Notes under the pieces: model-generated
Told to the model about the DNA's origin: nothing
Seen by the model: only the letters and a program-made list of their open reading frames with translations
Database searches by the model: none
From: an uncultured Pelagibacteraceae bacterium
Lineage (GTDB): Bacteria > Pseudomonadota > Alphaproteobacteria > Pelagibacterales > Pelagibacteraceae
Direction: 5' to 3'
NCBI GenBank assembly: GCA_902587095.1
Contig: CACIJY010000001.1
Coordinates: 186,001-250,000 of the forward strand
Length of the DNA stretch: 64,000 nt
In this document: positions 51,591 through 60,774 of the stretch, piece after piece
Layout of the letters: each line of letters begins with the position of its first letter
Numbering within the stretch: the stretch's first letter is position 1
Made by a program: the position numbers and the translations under genes

Positions 51591-51935
51591 ATGGGAAAAA
51601 TAAAACTTATTTTTTATATCGTATTAGCTTTTGTAATCTACAAGGGTTATGTAGCTTTTACTAATTTTGAAATTGGTGTGGAAGATAGGGTAGCTGAAAT
51701 TTCGGAAAAAGCTGAATTTGAGAGAGAAGGAACGGTCATTGGACTTATGATGTATTTAGGTGATCCACCAGGATTAAAAGAACACCTGTACACTGAAGGC
51801 AAATCTAAATGTTTAGCAATGAAACAAATTGCAGAGGAAACTTCGTTTGCTTATTATGAGTGCGTAAGAGTTAGAGCGGTTTTAGTAGGCAAAAAAATTG
51901 TAGATATAATTGATGAGATTGAGGTTATTGAATGA
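51591..51935 (+). CDS. Conserved single-pass membrane protein of unknown function
   Basis: 114 residues. The N-terminal segment IKLIFYIVLAFVIYKGYVAF (about 4-23) is either a membrane anchor or an uncleaved signal; the rest, VGVEDRVAEISEKAEFEREG-like, is soluble and contains GLMMYLGDPPGLKEHLYTEG and two Cys (SKCLAMKQIA and YYECVRVRA) about 25 residues apart that could form a disulfide in the periplasm. I do not recognise the family. Its steady place between hisE and the HIT gene suggests a conserved gene; there is a 4-base overlap with the HIT gene. Confidence 0.75.
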   Translation: MGKIKLIFYIVLAFVIYKGYVAFTNFEIGVEDRVAEISEKAEFEREGTVIGLMMYLGDPPGLKEHLYTEGKSKCLAMKQIAEETSFAYYECVRVRAVLVGKKIVDIIDEIEVIE

Positions 51936-52297
51936 CTTATGATGATAACAATATATTTGCAAAGATTTTAAGAGGAGAGATACCTTGTAAAAAAATTTAT
52001 GAAGATGAATATGTTTTATCTTTTTATGATATTAATCCTCAAAAGAAAATTCACGCTTTAGTAATACCAAAAGGCAAGTTTATTGATTTGGATGATTTTG
52101 CTTCCAAGGCTTCCGAAAAAGAGATTTCAGGATTTATTAAAGGCATCAATATTGTTGCAAAAAAATTACAAATTTCTTCTGATACGGGAAAAGGTTATAG
52201 GGCTTTATCTAATATTAATGAAAATGGTGGACAAGAAGTACCTCACTTACATTTTCATCTTTTTGGTGGAGAAAAAGTTGGTAAGATGGTGGAATGA
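51932..52297 (+). CDS. hinT: HIT-family purine nucleotide hydrolase (HinT)
   Basis: A nucleoside phosphoramidase of the histidine-triad family. NNIFAKILRGEIPCKKIYED is the family N terminus, SFYDINPQKKIHALVIPKGK the second block, and PHLHFHLFGGEKVGK the HxHxHxx triad. 121 residues. In alphaproteobacteria it commonly follows hisE, as here with one gene between. Overlaps the GNAT gene by 4 bases. Confidence 0.97.
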   Translation: MTYDDNNIFAKILRGEIPCKKIYEDEYVLSFYDINPQKKIHALVIPKGKFIDLDDFASKASEKEISGFIKGINIVAKKLQISSDTGKGYRALSNINENGGQEVPHLHFHLFGGEKVGKMVE

Positions 52298-52800
52298 TTC
52301 CAGTAGAGAGAAATTTCTTAGAACTTAGAGATTTAAAAAAACTGAGGTTTAATTCACTCAAGCAAACTAAATTTTTAATAAAAAAAGTTAAACCTAACTT
52401 TCAATTAAATAAATTTTTTTACAAACAAGTTGGAAAAAAACACAGGTGGATAGATAGACTTAGTTGGTCTAATGAGAAATGGATTAATTTTATCTCAAAC
52501 AAAAACTTAGAAACTTATGTTATAAGCGAGCCTGATGATTTAATTGGCTTTTTTGAACTTTTGCACAATCCAGATTTAAATGAAACAGAGATTTCTTATT
52601 TTGGATTATTAGAGGAATATATTGGAAAAGGTATCGGTGGATATGCTTTAAGTGAAGCAATAAAAAAATCATTTGAAAAAAATATTAAAAGAGTCTGGCT
52701 TCACACATGTACTCTTGATCATCCCAATGCTTTAAAAAATTATATTGCACGAGGCATGACAGTGTTTAAAAAAGAAAATATCAATATATTGGATAGTTAA
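52294..52800 (+). CDS. GNAT-family N-acetyltransferase
   Basis: The acetyl-CoA site is FGLLEEYIGKGIGGYALSEA (motif A, R/Q-x-x-G-x-G/A-like), followed by VWLHTCTLDHPNALKNYIAR, a motif B with the conserved N-A-x-x-x-Y, and GMTVFKKE at the end. The N-terminal part contains FIKKVKP-like basic text whose role is unclear. 168 residues. GNAT genes of this type often follow hinT in alphaproteobacteria. The substrate is not predictable. Convergent 4-base overlap with lolA. Confidence 0.92.
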   Translation: MIPVERNFLELRDLKKLRFNSLKQTKFLIKKVKPNFQLNKFFYKQVGKKHRWIDRLSWSNEKWINFISNKNLETYVISEPDDLIGFFELLHNPDLNETEISYFGLLEEYIGKGIGGYALSEAIKKSFEKNIKRVWLHTCTLDHPNALKNYIARGMTVFKKENINILDS

Positions 52801-53348
52801 TTAAATTTTTTTAAGTCAAATAAATTATGATCAATAATCTTATTTACTTCTGTAATTATGATTTCTGTGAGAACAGAATTGTTATAAATATCTGTAGTTT
52901 TCCAACCTTTTAAGTGTAAATTATCTTTATCAAAGAAAACTTTGATTTCAATATTTTGATAATTTAAATTTATAATTAATTTACCATATTCATTTTTAAT
53001 GTCTCTTGATCCAAGTTCATCAATTAAATACTCTTTATCTAAAAGTTTATAGAAAGAGGTATTTTCTAATTTGTAAAAGTTAGGAATTTTAGAATTTATA
53101 TTTTTAATTACTAGATATTTACCGTCCGAAACTAGTATTTTACCTGAGTTGTCATATTTGCAATTTATTTTTCTATTAAAAACCAGAATGCAATTCCCTG
53201 TCTCTTTGTTTTGGTCAATTTTTTGTATAAAATTAAAATTATAATTATTAGTATTCTCTAAATTCGTTATTATTTTTTTTGTTATATCTGAAGAGGCCTT
53301 AACAGTTATAAAAAAAGTGATCGATACATAAATTAATAAACATCTCAT
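52797..53348 (-). CDS. lolA: Outer-membrane lipoprotein carrier LolA
   Basis: Ferries lipoproteins across the periplasm to the outer membrane. The N terminus MRCLLIYVSITFFITVKASS is a signal peptide. NNYNFNFIQKIDQNKETGNC and KILVSDGKYLVIKNINSKIP match the LolA fold (F.Q.........G.....P..........G........). The protein is diverged and Asn/Lys-rich. 183 residues. It directly follows ftsK with a one-base overlap; ftsK-lolA is a common bacterial pair, which supports the call. Lipoproteins in this window (LptE, BON, DUF3576) would be clients. Confidence 0.9.
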   Translation of the reverse strand: MRCLLIYVSITFFITVKASSDITKKIITNLENTNNYNFNFIQKIDQNKETGNCILVFNRKINCKYDNSGKILVSDGKYLVIKNINSKIPNFYKLENTSFYKLLDKEYLIDELGSRDIKNEYGKLIINLNYQNIEIKVFFDKDNLHLKGWKTTDIYNNSVLTEIIITEVNKIIDHNLFDLKKFN

Positions 53349-55417
53349 CAGAGGACTTCTCTTTTACCCACATGATTTGCTTTACTCACAATTCCATTTT
53401 CTTCCATTGTATCAATTATTCTGGCAGCTCTATTGTAACCAATTTGAAGTTTTCTTTGTAAAAATGATGTAGAAGCTTTTCTCTCAGATTTTACAATTTC
53501 CAAAGCTACTTCATATAAATCATCTAACTGATCATTACTTTTCTTGTCATCAGTATATTTATCATTCTCATCCGATAAATTTAAGATTTCATCAACATAT
53601 TCTGGTTCACCTTGGGATCTTAAAAAATTATTTATTTTTTCAATTTCATTTTCTGATACAAAAGGAGCATGAATTCGAGTAATTCTGTTTGCTGAAGACA
53701 TAAATAACATATCACCCTTTCCTAATAATTGTTCTGCACCTTGTTCCCCGAGTATAGTCCTGCTGTCTATTTTTGAAGAAACTTGAAATGATACCCTTGT
53801 TGGAAAATTTGCCTTAATAGTTCCAGTGATAACATCTACACTTGGTCTTTGTGTGGCCATTATAATATGAATGCCAGCGGCTCTTGCCATTTGTGAAAGT
53901 TTTTGAATATAATTTTCTATTTCTTTACCTGCAACTAACATTAGATCTGACATCTCATCAACGACGACCACAATATAAGGCATTGGTAGTTTGTGTTTTG
54001 TATTATATCCTCCAATATTTCTAACCCCGACTTTTGTCATTAATTTGTATCGATTCTCCATTTCTTTAACCACCCAACCTAAAACAGTAGCAGCTTTTTT
54101 TGCCTCAGTTATTACTGGGCATAATAGATGCGGAATACCTTCGTAAGTTGACAGCTCAAGCATTTTTGGATCAATCAATATAAATTTACATAAATCTGGT
54201 TTATGCCTATATAAAAGAGAAATTAGTATAGTGTTTATACACACTGACTTACCCGATCCGGTAGTCCCTGCAATCAGTAAGTGAGGCATAGAAGACAAGT
54301 CCCCGATAATTGGTTGTCCTGATATATTTTTTCCTAGTGCTATTGGTAAAATTAATTCTTTATTATTAAATTTAGGGCTATTAATAATTTCTTTTAGTAA
54401 TACGTTATCTCTCTCTTGATTTGGTAATTCAATTCCTACTGAGCTTGATCCTGGAACTACAGAAATTCTAGCTGATTCTGAACTTGTATTTCTAGCTATA
54501 TCGTCAGATAAATTTATTATCTTTGAAACCTTTACTCCAGCGGCAGGCTCGAACTCATTTAAGGTTACTACTGGGCCTGAACTAATTTTTTTTATTTTAC
54601 CCTCTACACCAAAGTCTAAAAGTATTTTTTCAAGAAATTCTTCATTCAAATCACTTCTTAAATTATTTTTTTTATTTTTTGCCTTTGGTTGATCTAATAA
54701 TTCAAGTTTCGGTAAATTAAATATTTTTTTTTGTTTTTCGATACTTAGATCTTTTTTTTCAAAAGAGAAGGTCTCTTGTATTTTATCAGAAGTAATAAAA
54801 TTTTCTTTTATTACTTCTTCAGGTTCATTTGATATTTTTGTTTTTTTATTATTAAAAATATTTTTAAAAAAAGATAACCATTTTAATTTAAAGTTAATGC
54901 TTATAAGAAATAATATTATAAATAGAAATAGTTGAAAATAATATGAAATATTTGTATTTAAATTAACAACTTTAAAGAATATTTTGTCATAAAAGTAGTT
55001 TCCTACAAAACCTCCGTTTCCATTTATTATTAAAAAAAATGCTTCTTTATAGAACTGTGTTAGAAAAATAGTGCCAACAATTGAATAACAAACTATGTAA
55101 AATAAACTATTTATTATTTGTGTTAAATTTTTGTGATAAACTACTGTGATTGATAAAAATATCAAAGATATAGGTAAAAAATAAGAAATCAGTCCGATCG
55201 ACTGTAATAAAAAATCAGCACCAATGCTTCCATTGATACCCAAAATATTAATTATTTCCTGATTTTTTGGATAAATAAAATTTGGATCGTCTGGACTATA
55301 GCTGATTAAGGCTAGTAATATTAGAATTGAAAAAATTAGTATTAAAATTCCGAATAACTCAATAAGCCTTTTTAGGGTGAAATTCCTAACCTTTTCAATA
55401 CTACTTTTAAAATCCAT
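53348..55417 (-). CDS. ftsK: DNA translocase FtsK
   Basis: Pumps the chromosome terminus at the septum and aids dimer resolution. Four N-terminal membrane helices (about 20-175) anchor it at the division site, followed by a short linker, then the motor: ENYIQKLSQMARAAGIHIIM, Walker A HLLIAGTTGSGKSVCINTIL, Walker B ILIDPKMLELSTYEGIPHLL, and the C-terminal gamma winged helix RKASTSFLQRKLQIGYNRAA that reads KOPS DNA. At 689 residues it is compact, with a linker far shorter than in E. coli. Upstream of lolA. Confidence 0.98.
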   Translation of the reverse strand: MDFKSSIEKVRNFTLKRLIELFGILILIFSILILLALISYSPDDPNFIYPKNQEIINILGINGSIGADFLLQSIGLISYFLPISLIFLSITVVYHKNLTQIINSLFYIVCYSIVGTIFLTQFYKEAFFLIINGNGGFVGNYFYDKIFFKVVNLNTNISYYFQLFLFIILFLISINFKLKWLSFFKNIFNNKKTKISNEPEEVIKENFITSDKIQETFSFEKKDLSIEKQKKIFNLPKLELLDQPKAKNKKNNLRSDLNEEFLEKILLDFGVEGKIKKISSGPVVTLNEFEPAAGVKVSKIINLSDDIARNTSSESARISVVPGSSSVGIELPNQERDNVLLKEIINSPKFNNKELILPIALGKNISGQPIIGDLSSMPHLLIAGTTGSGKSVCINTILISLLYRHKPDLCKFILIDPKMLELSTYEGIPHLLCPVITEAKKAATVLGWVVKEMENRYKLMTKVGVRNIGGYNTKHKLPMPYIVVVVDEMSDLMLVAGKEIENYIQKLSQMARAAGIHIIMATQRPSVDVITGTIKANFPTRVSFQVSSKIDSRTILGEQGAEQLLGKGDMLFMSSANRITRIHAPFVSENEIEKINNFLRSQGEPEYVDEILNLSDENDKYTDDKKSNDQLDDLYEVALEIVKSERKASTSFLQRKLQIGYNRAARIIDTMEENGIVSKANHVGKREVL

Positions 55418-55477
55418 AAAGAATCAAATTTATCACTTTGTATCATTTAATATTTATTGTTAAAATTAAAAAAAATT

Positions 55478-56572
55478 ATGTCTATTTGCTTAATAGGAAA
55501 AAATTTAACAGCGTTAGTATTATCAAAAATTTTAATTAATAAAGGTATTAGTGTTGATTTGTGTTATTCTAATAATAAAATACCAGAGAAAAAACTAAAT
55601 ACAAGCTCTAGAACAATTGGATTATCCAATGACAGTATTGAATTTTTGGAAAGTCAAAAAATAATACATAGAAAAAATTGCTGGAGTATAAAAAAAATTA
55701 ATCTGTATAAGGGGAAAAGCTCAAAAAGCTTTTTAAATTTTAAATCTAATAAAAGTAATTTTTTTATGACTTCTTATAACGATTTATATAAGTCTCTAGA
55801 AGCTTCACTTAAGAGAAACAAACTTATAAGAATTAACAAAAAAAATAGCGCTAAATCTTTTTTAGAGTTATTAAAAAAAAATTATGAAATAATTATTATT
55901 ACTGATGCTAATAATTCTTTATTTAAAAAATACTTCAGCAAAAGTATTACAAAAGATTATAATAGCATAGCATTTACAACTATAATTAGTCATAAAAGTA
56001 TTAAAAATAATGTTGCAGAACAATATTTTACAAATTGTGGGCCTTTGGCCTTTTTGCCGATCTCAAATACAGAAACTTCAGTTGTCTTTTCTGTTTTTGA
56101 TAAAGATCTTATGAAAAATAAGTTAGAGGTGATAAAATTAATTAAGCATTATAATAATTTTTACAAAATAAATAAAATAGGAAATTTGCAAGAATTTCCA
56201 ATAAATTTATCTCTCTCTCGAAAATACTTTCATAAGAATATTTTATCATTTGGAGATACTTTGCATAAGGTGCATCCTCTAGCTGGACAGGGATTTAATA
56301 TGACTTTAAGAGACGCCAAGATTCTAAGTGAATTAATTAAAAATAATTTAGATCTTGGATTAAATTTAGATGCAGTTTTAGAAAAGTTTGAAGTTAAAAG
56401 AAAAAATTCAAACTTTGTATTTGCGATGGGAGTAGATTTTTTACACGAATTTTTCAAATTTATTAATAAATATAATACTAAATCTGTTGATAATCTTTTT
56501 AAATTAATGAATAAGAATATGTTTATTAAGAAAAAAATAGAAAATTTTGCTGATAAAGGATTTATTTTTTGA
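55478..56572 (+). CDS. UbiH/COQ6-family FAD monooxygenase (ubiquinone synthesis)
   Basis: A flavin hydroxylase of the ubiquinone pathway. The N terminus MSICLIGKNLTALVLSKILI is a drifted Rossmann motif; KLNTSSRTIGLSNDSIEFLE is the R-x-x-A-L-S block; LSFGDTLHKVHPLAGQGFNM and TLRDAKILSELIKNN form the GDAAHxxHPxAGQGxNxGLxD FAD signature. I prefer ATG at 55478 (364 residues) over the TTG at 55457. Which ring position it hydroxylates (C1, C5 or C6; UbiL/UbiH/UbiM types exist) cannot be read from the sequence. Its stop touches the convergent LonN gene stop. Confidence 0.9.
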   Translation: MSICLIGKNLTALVLSKILINKGISVDLCYSNNKIPEKKLNTSSRTIGLSNDSIEFLESQKIIHRKNCWSIKKINLYKGKSSKSFLNFKSNKSNFFMTSYNDLYKSLEASLKRNKLIRINKKNSAKSFLELLKKNYEIIIITDANNSLFKKYFSKSITKDYNSIAFTTIISHKSIKNNVAEQYFTNCGPLAFLPISNTETSVVFSVFDKDLMKNKLEVIKLIKHYNNFYKINKIGNLQEFPINLSLSRKYFHKNILSFGDTLHKVHPLAGQGFNMTLRDAKILSELIKNNLDLGLNLDAVLEKFEVKRKNSNFVFAMGVDFLHEFFKFINKYNTKSVDNLFKLMNKNMFIKKKIENFADKGFIF

Positions 56573-57217
56573 TTATTGTAACGTTTTGTTAATAAAGTTA
56601 TCTGATGTATATAATTTTATTATCTGTTCTAATTTATTTTTTCTATACTCTAAATCTTTAGCCTCTAAAAGCATTTGTTTTTCCTCTTTTGAAAATGGCG
56701 CAGCCATTGAAAGAGTATTTATTGTTTGATCTATACTTTGTTTTTCAAGCTCATTCCAATTTACTATGTAGCCCTGTTTATCAAAAATATTTTTAAGATT
56801 ATTGAGTATAAGATTTAGGTCTGAGAAATTTATATTTTCTCTTTCATTCTTTATATCATTTTCAAATCCCTTATAATCAATTTTAAATTCTCTAAAAAGT
56901 TTCCCATTATCTAATTCTTCAATAATATTAAATCTAGTTATCCCACTTAAAACTACTACATATCTGCCATCGTCTGTTTCATTAAAGCTGGATATTTTGC
57001 CTAAGCTTCCAATTTTAAAAAGTTCAGGCTTTTTTGAATTTGACATTCCTTTCGGCTGTATCATCCCAATCATTCGATTGGATTTAATACTCTCATCAAT
57101 CATTTGAATATATCTTGGTTCAAAAATGTTTAGCGGTGCAGAAGTCTTAGGGAAAAATATAAAATTAGAAAGTGGAAAAACTGCAAGTGTATCCGGTAAA
57201 TCATTAATTTTGCTCAT
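56573..57217 (-). CDS. LON N-terminal (substrate-binding) domain protein
   Basis: A stand-alone Lon N-terminal PUA-like domain without ATPase or peptidase: LPDTLAVFPLSNFIFFPKTS, PLNIFEPRYIQMIDESIKSN, RMIGMIQPKGMSNSKKPELF and VVLSGITRFNIIEELDNGKL. The C-terminal part is helical (QSIDQTINTLSMAAPFSKEE). I place the start at MSKINDLPDT (215 residues) because the ORF-track extension looks non-coding. Common in alphaproteobacteria as a conserved peptidase S16 protein; its role is uncertain, perhaps substrate sensing or an adaptor. Confidence 0.92.
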   Translation of the reverse strand: MSKINDLPDTLAVFPLSNFIFFPKTSAPLNIFEPRYIQMIDESIKSNRMIGMIQPKGMSNSKKPELFKIGSLGKISSFNETDDGRYVVVLSGITRFNIIEELDNGKLFREFKIDYKGFENDIKNERENINFSDLNLILNNLKNIFDKQGYIVNWNELEKQSIDQTINTLSMAAPFSKEEKQMLLEAKDLEYRKNKLEQIIKLYTSDNFINKTLQ

Positions 57218-57319
57218 ATAACTAAAAATTAACAAATTATTGATAAAAGATCTATGTTCATATTGTTGCATTATTATATTAAAAAAAGGATGTTAATTAT
57301 TAAAATACTATCTTAATTT

Positions 57320-58762
57320 ATGAGTAATTTTAACGATGAAAGTTTGTATTCTAAGGGTTTAGAGCAATTTAAGAAAAATAAATTAGATAACTCTTTGGGT
57401 TTTCTACTGAATATAAAAAAAAAAAATTTAAATACACTTAAACTAATATCTCAAATACATATCAAAAAAAATGATTTTAAGAATGCAAAAATATCTTTAG
57501 GTAAAATCCTAAATTTAAATAAAAAAAATTTATTTGCCCTAAATTATTTAGGAGACTTGAATAGGTCTGAAAAAAATTATGTAGAGGCTGAAAAATTTTA
57601 CATTAAATCAATTTCTAGTGACAAAAATTTTTCTCCAGCCTATTTTAATTTGGCATCACTTTATGAGGATAAGGGTGAATTAAAACTTGCAAAAAAACAC
57701 TATCTTAAAGTCATTGAAATCGACAACAAAAATTATGCAGCCTTTTTTAATCTACAAAGACTTGATGAAAATTTTATAAATGATGAGATAATTAAAAAAA
57801 TTGATAATGAATTAAAAACTAACAATTATTTGAAAAACAAAAATATAGCCTACGGTCATTTTTTATTAGCCAATTATTATAGAAAAAAAAAGAAAATAGA
57901 TTTAGAAATTAAAGAATTGAATAAAGGGCACGATATTTTTTTTAATTCAGATAATATGAATAAATATTTTGTTAATTATTGGTTAGAAGTGGTTCCAAAA
58001 ATGATGAATAAAAAATTTTTGTTTAATGATAATAAAAAAAACAAAATTGCATCAAATGATATTGAGCCAATTTTTATTTTTGGTATTCCGAGATCTGGGA
58101 CAACTCTAGTAGAAACAATAATTACCTCCGGTAAGGAAAAAATTCATAATGCAGGTGAAAATTTTGTTCTTCAAAAAACTTTACAGAACTCACAATTAAA
58201 TAAAAAAATATATGAAAGTGAAAAATCTATAACCTTAGATATTAATTTTTTAAGAAAAAATATGGTTAAAAGTTATATGAAACAATTATCTATTCGGTCT
58301 AAAAAATTTAAGTTTATTGATAGAACTATGACAAATTTTTTCTTTTCTGAGATCTTATTAGAAATATTTCCAAACGCAAAAATTATAAATTGCAAAAGAG
58401 ATAGTTTTCACAATCTTGTAGCTATTTACCAACAGTGTTTAAATAATTTACCTTGGTCTCATAAAATTAAAGATATTAGAAAATATATTTCTATTTATAA
58501 TTATAAAATGAGCGATCTAGAGAAAAATTATAGTAAAAACATATTAAACGTTGAATTAAAAAAACTCACAGAGTTTCCAGAGGATATTTCAAAAGAAATA
58601 ATGTCTTTTTGTAAACTTGATTGGTCAGAAAAAGTACTGAAGTACTATAAAAGAAAAGACCTAATATGTACTACAGCAAGCAATATACAAATAAGAGAAA
58701 AAATTTTTAAATATGATAGTGCTAAGTTTTTACGCTACAAGGAACATTTTGATAATTTTTAA
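57320..58762 (+). CDS. TPR-repeat sulfotransferase
   Basis: The N-terminal 180 residues are tetratricopeptide repeats, for example FFIKSISSDKNFSPAYFNLA-like text (YIKSISSDKNFSPAYFNLAS) and YLKVIEIDNKNYAAFFNLQR. From about residue 255 comes a sulfotransferase domain with PAPS loop IFIFGIPRSGTTLVETIITS and the 3'-phosphate site ILLEIFPNAKIINCKRDSFH. 480 residues, the TPST-like arrangement common in marine bacteria. The acceptor is unknown, possibly a protein or glycan. It stands alone before tRNA-Gly. With the gene at 36.5 kb it is the second PAPS-using enzyme in the window. Confidence 0.93.
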   Translation: MSNFNDESLYSKGLEQFKKNKLDNSLGFLLNIKKKNLNTLKLISQIHIKKNDFKNAKISLGKILNLNKKNLFALNYLGDLNRSEKNYVEAEKFYIKSISSDKNFSPAYFNLASLYEDKGELKLAKKHYLKVIEIDNKNYAAFFNLQRLDENFINDEIIKKIDNELKTNNYLKNKNIAYGHFLLANYYRKKKKIDLEIKELNKGHDIFFNSDNMNKYFVNYWLEVVPKMMNKKFLFNDNKKNKIASNDIEPIFIFGIPRSGTTLVETIITSGKEKIHNAGENFVLQKTLQNSQLNKKIYESEKSITLDINFLRKNMVKSYMKQLSIRSKKFKFIDRTMTNFFFSEILLEIFPNAKIINCKRDSFHNLVAIYQQCLNNLPWSHKIKDIRKYISIYNYKMSDLEKNYSKNILNVELKKLTEFPEDISKEIMSFCKLDWSEKVLKYYKRKDLICTTASNIQIREKIFKYDSAKFLRYKEHFDNF

Positions 58763-58817
58763 CAAAAAGTCTATTGCTTAATTTGTAAAAAGCCTTTAAT
58801 TTTAAATAGATTTATAA

Positions 58818-58892
58818 GCGGGCGTAGCTCAGTGGTAGAGCGTCTCGTTGCCAACGAGAAGGTCGTGGGTTCAAGTCCCATTGCCCGCTCCA
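58818..58892 (+). tRNA. tRNA-Gly (anticodon GCC)
   Basis: A full cloverleaf: acceptor GCGGGCG pairs with TGCCCGC, D arm GCTC-AGTGGTA-GAGC, anticodon stem TCTCG/CGAGA with loop TTGCCAA (anticodon GCC), variable AGGTC, T arm GTGGG-TTCAAGT-CCCAT, discriminator T, and an encoded CCA. 75 bases. Its high GC contrasts with the flanks. It lies between the TPR-sulfotransferase and the pterin dehydratase; no integrase or att repeat is seen beside it. Confidence 0.99.
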
Positions 58893-58900
58893 AATAATAT

Positions 58901-59239
58901 ATGAAAGATTTATCAAAAAAAAAATGTGTGCCCTGTGAGGGCGGTATTCCATCTTTTAAATTAAGTGAAATTCATAAATATCTAAAAAAAGTTGATGGGT
59001 GGGATGTTAAAAAAAATGATAATGAAAATTTTTATTTAATAAAAGAATTTAAGTTCGAGAATTTTATAAATGCTCAAAATTTTGTTAACAAAGTTGGAGA
59101 AATTGCTGAAACAGAGGGACATCATCCAGATATATGGTTTGGATGGGGATATGCAAAAATAAAAATATTTACTCATGCAATAAACGGTCTTGCAGAGAGT
59201 GATTTCATTCTTGCAGCTAAAATTGATAAGATTAATTAA
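58901..59239 (+). CDS. Pterin-4a-carbinolamine dehydratase family protein
   Basis: Recycles tetrahydrobiopterin after aromatic hydroxylation, or has other roles in bacteria. KKCVPCEGGIPSFKLSEIHK is the family N terminus, EFKFENFINAQNFVNKVGEI follows, and AETEGHHPDIWFGWGYAKIK contains the catalytic His cluster (EGHHPDI), ending HAINGLAESDFILAAKID. 112 residues. It starts 8 bases after tRNA-Gly. No phenylalanine hydroxylase is in this window, so the role is open. Convergent 4-base overlap with purH. Confidence 0.95.
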   Translation: MKDLSKKKCVPCEGGIPSFKLSEIHKYLKKVDGWDVKKNDNENFYLIKEFKFENFINAQNFVNKVGEIAETEGHHPDIWFGWGYAKIKIFTHAINGLAESDFILAAKIDKIN

Positions 59240-60774
59240 TGTCTAAAGTGTCTAGTTTTCGAAAAAACTAGCACAGTATTTGTATTATTCGCAAATTTTA
59301 TAATTTCTTTATCTCTTATAGATCCATATGGTTGAATAATTGCCCTTACTCCTGATTGAATAAGTAATTCAATTCCATCAACAAATGGAAAAAAAGCATC
59401 GGATGCTGCAACTAGATTTTCTGTTTTATGATTAAACTTTCGCATTTTATTTACGGCGATCTCACAGCTATCTAGTCTACTAGGTTGTCCAGAGCCAATA
59501 CCTACAGTCGAACAATCGTTTGTCAATACAATCGCATTAGATTTTACAAATCTACATATATTGAAAGTGAAAATAAGATCATTTAACATTTTTTTACTAG
59601 GCTTCCTTTTCGAAACGACTTTAAAGTTTTGTTTAATAAAATTTTCATTATCAGAATTTTGCAAAATGAAACTTTTAGAAAGTGAGTTAATTACAATTTC
59701 ATTAAACTCATATTTTTGATTATTTTTAATAATTCTCAAGTTTTTTTTTTTCTTTAAAATTGACAAAGCTTTAGAATCAAAACCCTTAGCAACTATAACT
59801 TCAAAAAATTTTTTATTAATCTCCTTAGCAGTTTCATAATTAATTTTATAATTACATATAATAACTCCGCCAAAGGCACTTATAGGATCACAATTAAAAG
59901 CTTGTTTGAAGCTAAATAATTGTTTTTTATTAATTGACACTCCTGAGGGATTAGCATGTTTGATTATTATAGTACCAATCCCTTTTGGTAAGCTGTTTAT
60001 AATATCAAGTCCATAATAAATATCGTTATAATTGTTATAACTTAATTCTTTGCCATTTAATTTTTCTAATTCATTTAAATTATTCCTTGAATAAATTGCT
60101 CCTAATTGATGTGGATTTTCCCCATATCTTAATTTGTTTACTAGCGATCCATTGATAGTTATTTTTTTTGGAAATCTGTTATCATTAATTTTGTTAAAAT
60201 ATTTTGAAATATTTGAATCGTAATAAGCAGTCTCACTAAAAGCTTCTTGAGATAAATTTTTTCTGAATTTAAGGGAAGTAGAACCATTGTTAATATTCAT
60301 TTCACTGGCTAAATTATCTAATTGTTCATTTGAGGTTATTACAACCACATCTTTAAAGTTTTTTGCCGCCGATCTTACAAGTGCTGGACCACCTATATCA
60401 ATATTTTCGATTATTTTACTTTCACTTTTAGTTTTAAGAATAGTATTCTCAAAAGGGTAAAAATTAACAACCACAAGATCTATATTTTTAAAATCTTTGA
60501 CTTTCATTTGGTTTAAATGCTTTTTATTTTCTCTTTTAAATAGTATTCCTGAATGAATTTTTGGATGAAGAGTTTTTACTCTACCGTCTAAGATTTCTTG
60601 AAATTTTGTAAAATCACTTATTTCAATGCATTTAAATCCGAGTTTCTTAATATATTTATAGGTTCCTCCAGAACTTAAAATCTCTATTTTGAATTTTTTT
60701 AAAGTTGGTAAAATTTTAAGAAGATGAGACTTATCAGATACCGATATGATAGCCCTTTTAATTTTTCTATTCAT
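59236..60774 (-). CDS. purH: Bifunctional AICAR transformylase/IMP cyclohydrolase
   Basis: The last two steps of purine synthesis. The cyclohydrolase N-terminal MGS-like domain shows RAIISVSDKSHLLKILPTLK, ILSSGGTYKYIKKLGFKCIE and LDGRVKTLHPKIHSGILFKR; the transformylase domain carries KLRYGENPHQLGAIYSRNNL, KHANPSGVSINKKQLFSFKQ (catalytic KH) and VGIGSGQPSRLDSCEIAVNK. The C terminus RAIIQPYGSIRDKEIIKFAN ends it. 512 residues. Overlaps the heparinase-like gene by 4 bases. Confidence 0.98.
   Translation of the reverse strand: MNRKIKRAIISVSDKSHLLKILPTLKKFKIEILSSGGTYKYIKKLGFKCIEISDFTKFQEILDGRVKTLHPKIHSGILFKRENKKHLNQMKVKDFKNIDLVVVNFYPFENTILKTKSESKIIENIDIGGPALVRSAAKNFKDVVVITSNEQLDNLASEMNINNGSTSLKFRKNLSQEAFSETAYYDSNISKYFNKINDNRFPKKITINGSLVNKLRYGENPHQLGAIYSRNNLNELEKLNGKELSYNNYNDIYYGLDIINSLPKGIGTIIIKHANPSGVSINKKQLFSFKQAFNCDPISAFGGVIICNYKINYETAKEINKKFFEVIVAKGFDSKALSILKKKKNLRIIKNNQKYEFNEIVINSLSKSFILQNSDNENFIKQNFKVVSKRKPSKKMLNDLIFTFNICRFVKSNAIVLTNDCSTVGIGSGQPSRLDSCEIAVNKMRKFNHKTENLVAASDAFFPFVDGIELLIQSGVRAIIQPYGSIRDKEIIKFANNTNTVLVFSKTRHFRH

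Noticed and set aside
58818-58892. tRNA-Gly as an integration site
   Set aside because: No integrase, no repeat of the tRNA 3' end and no composition shift next to it.
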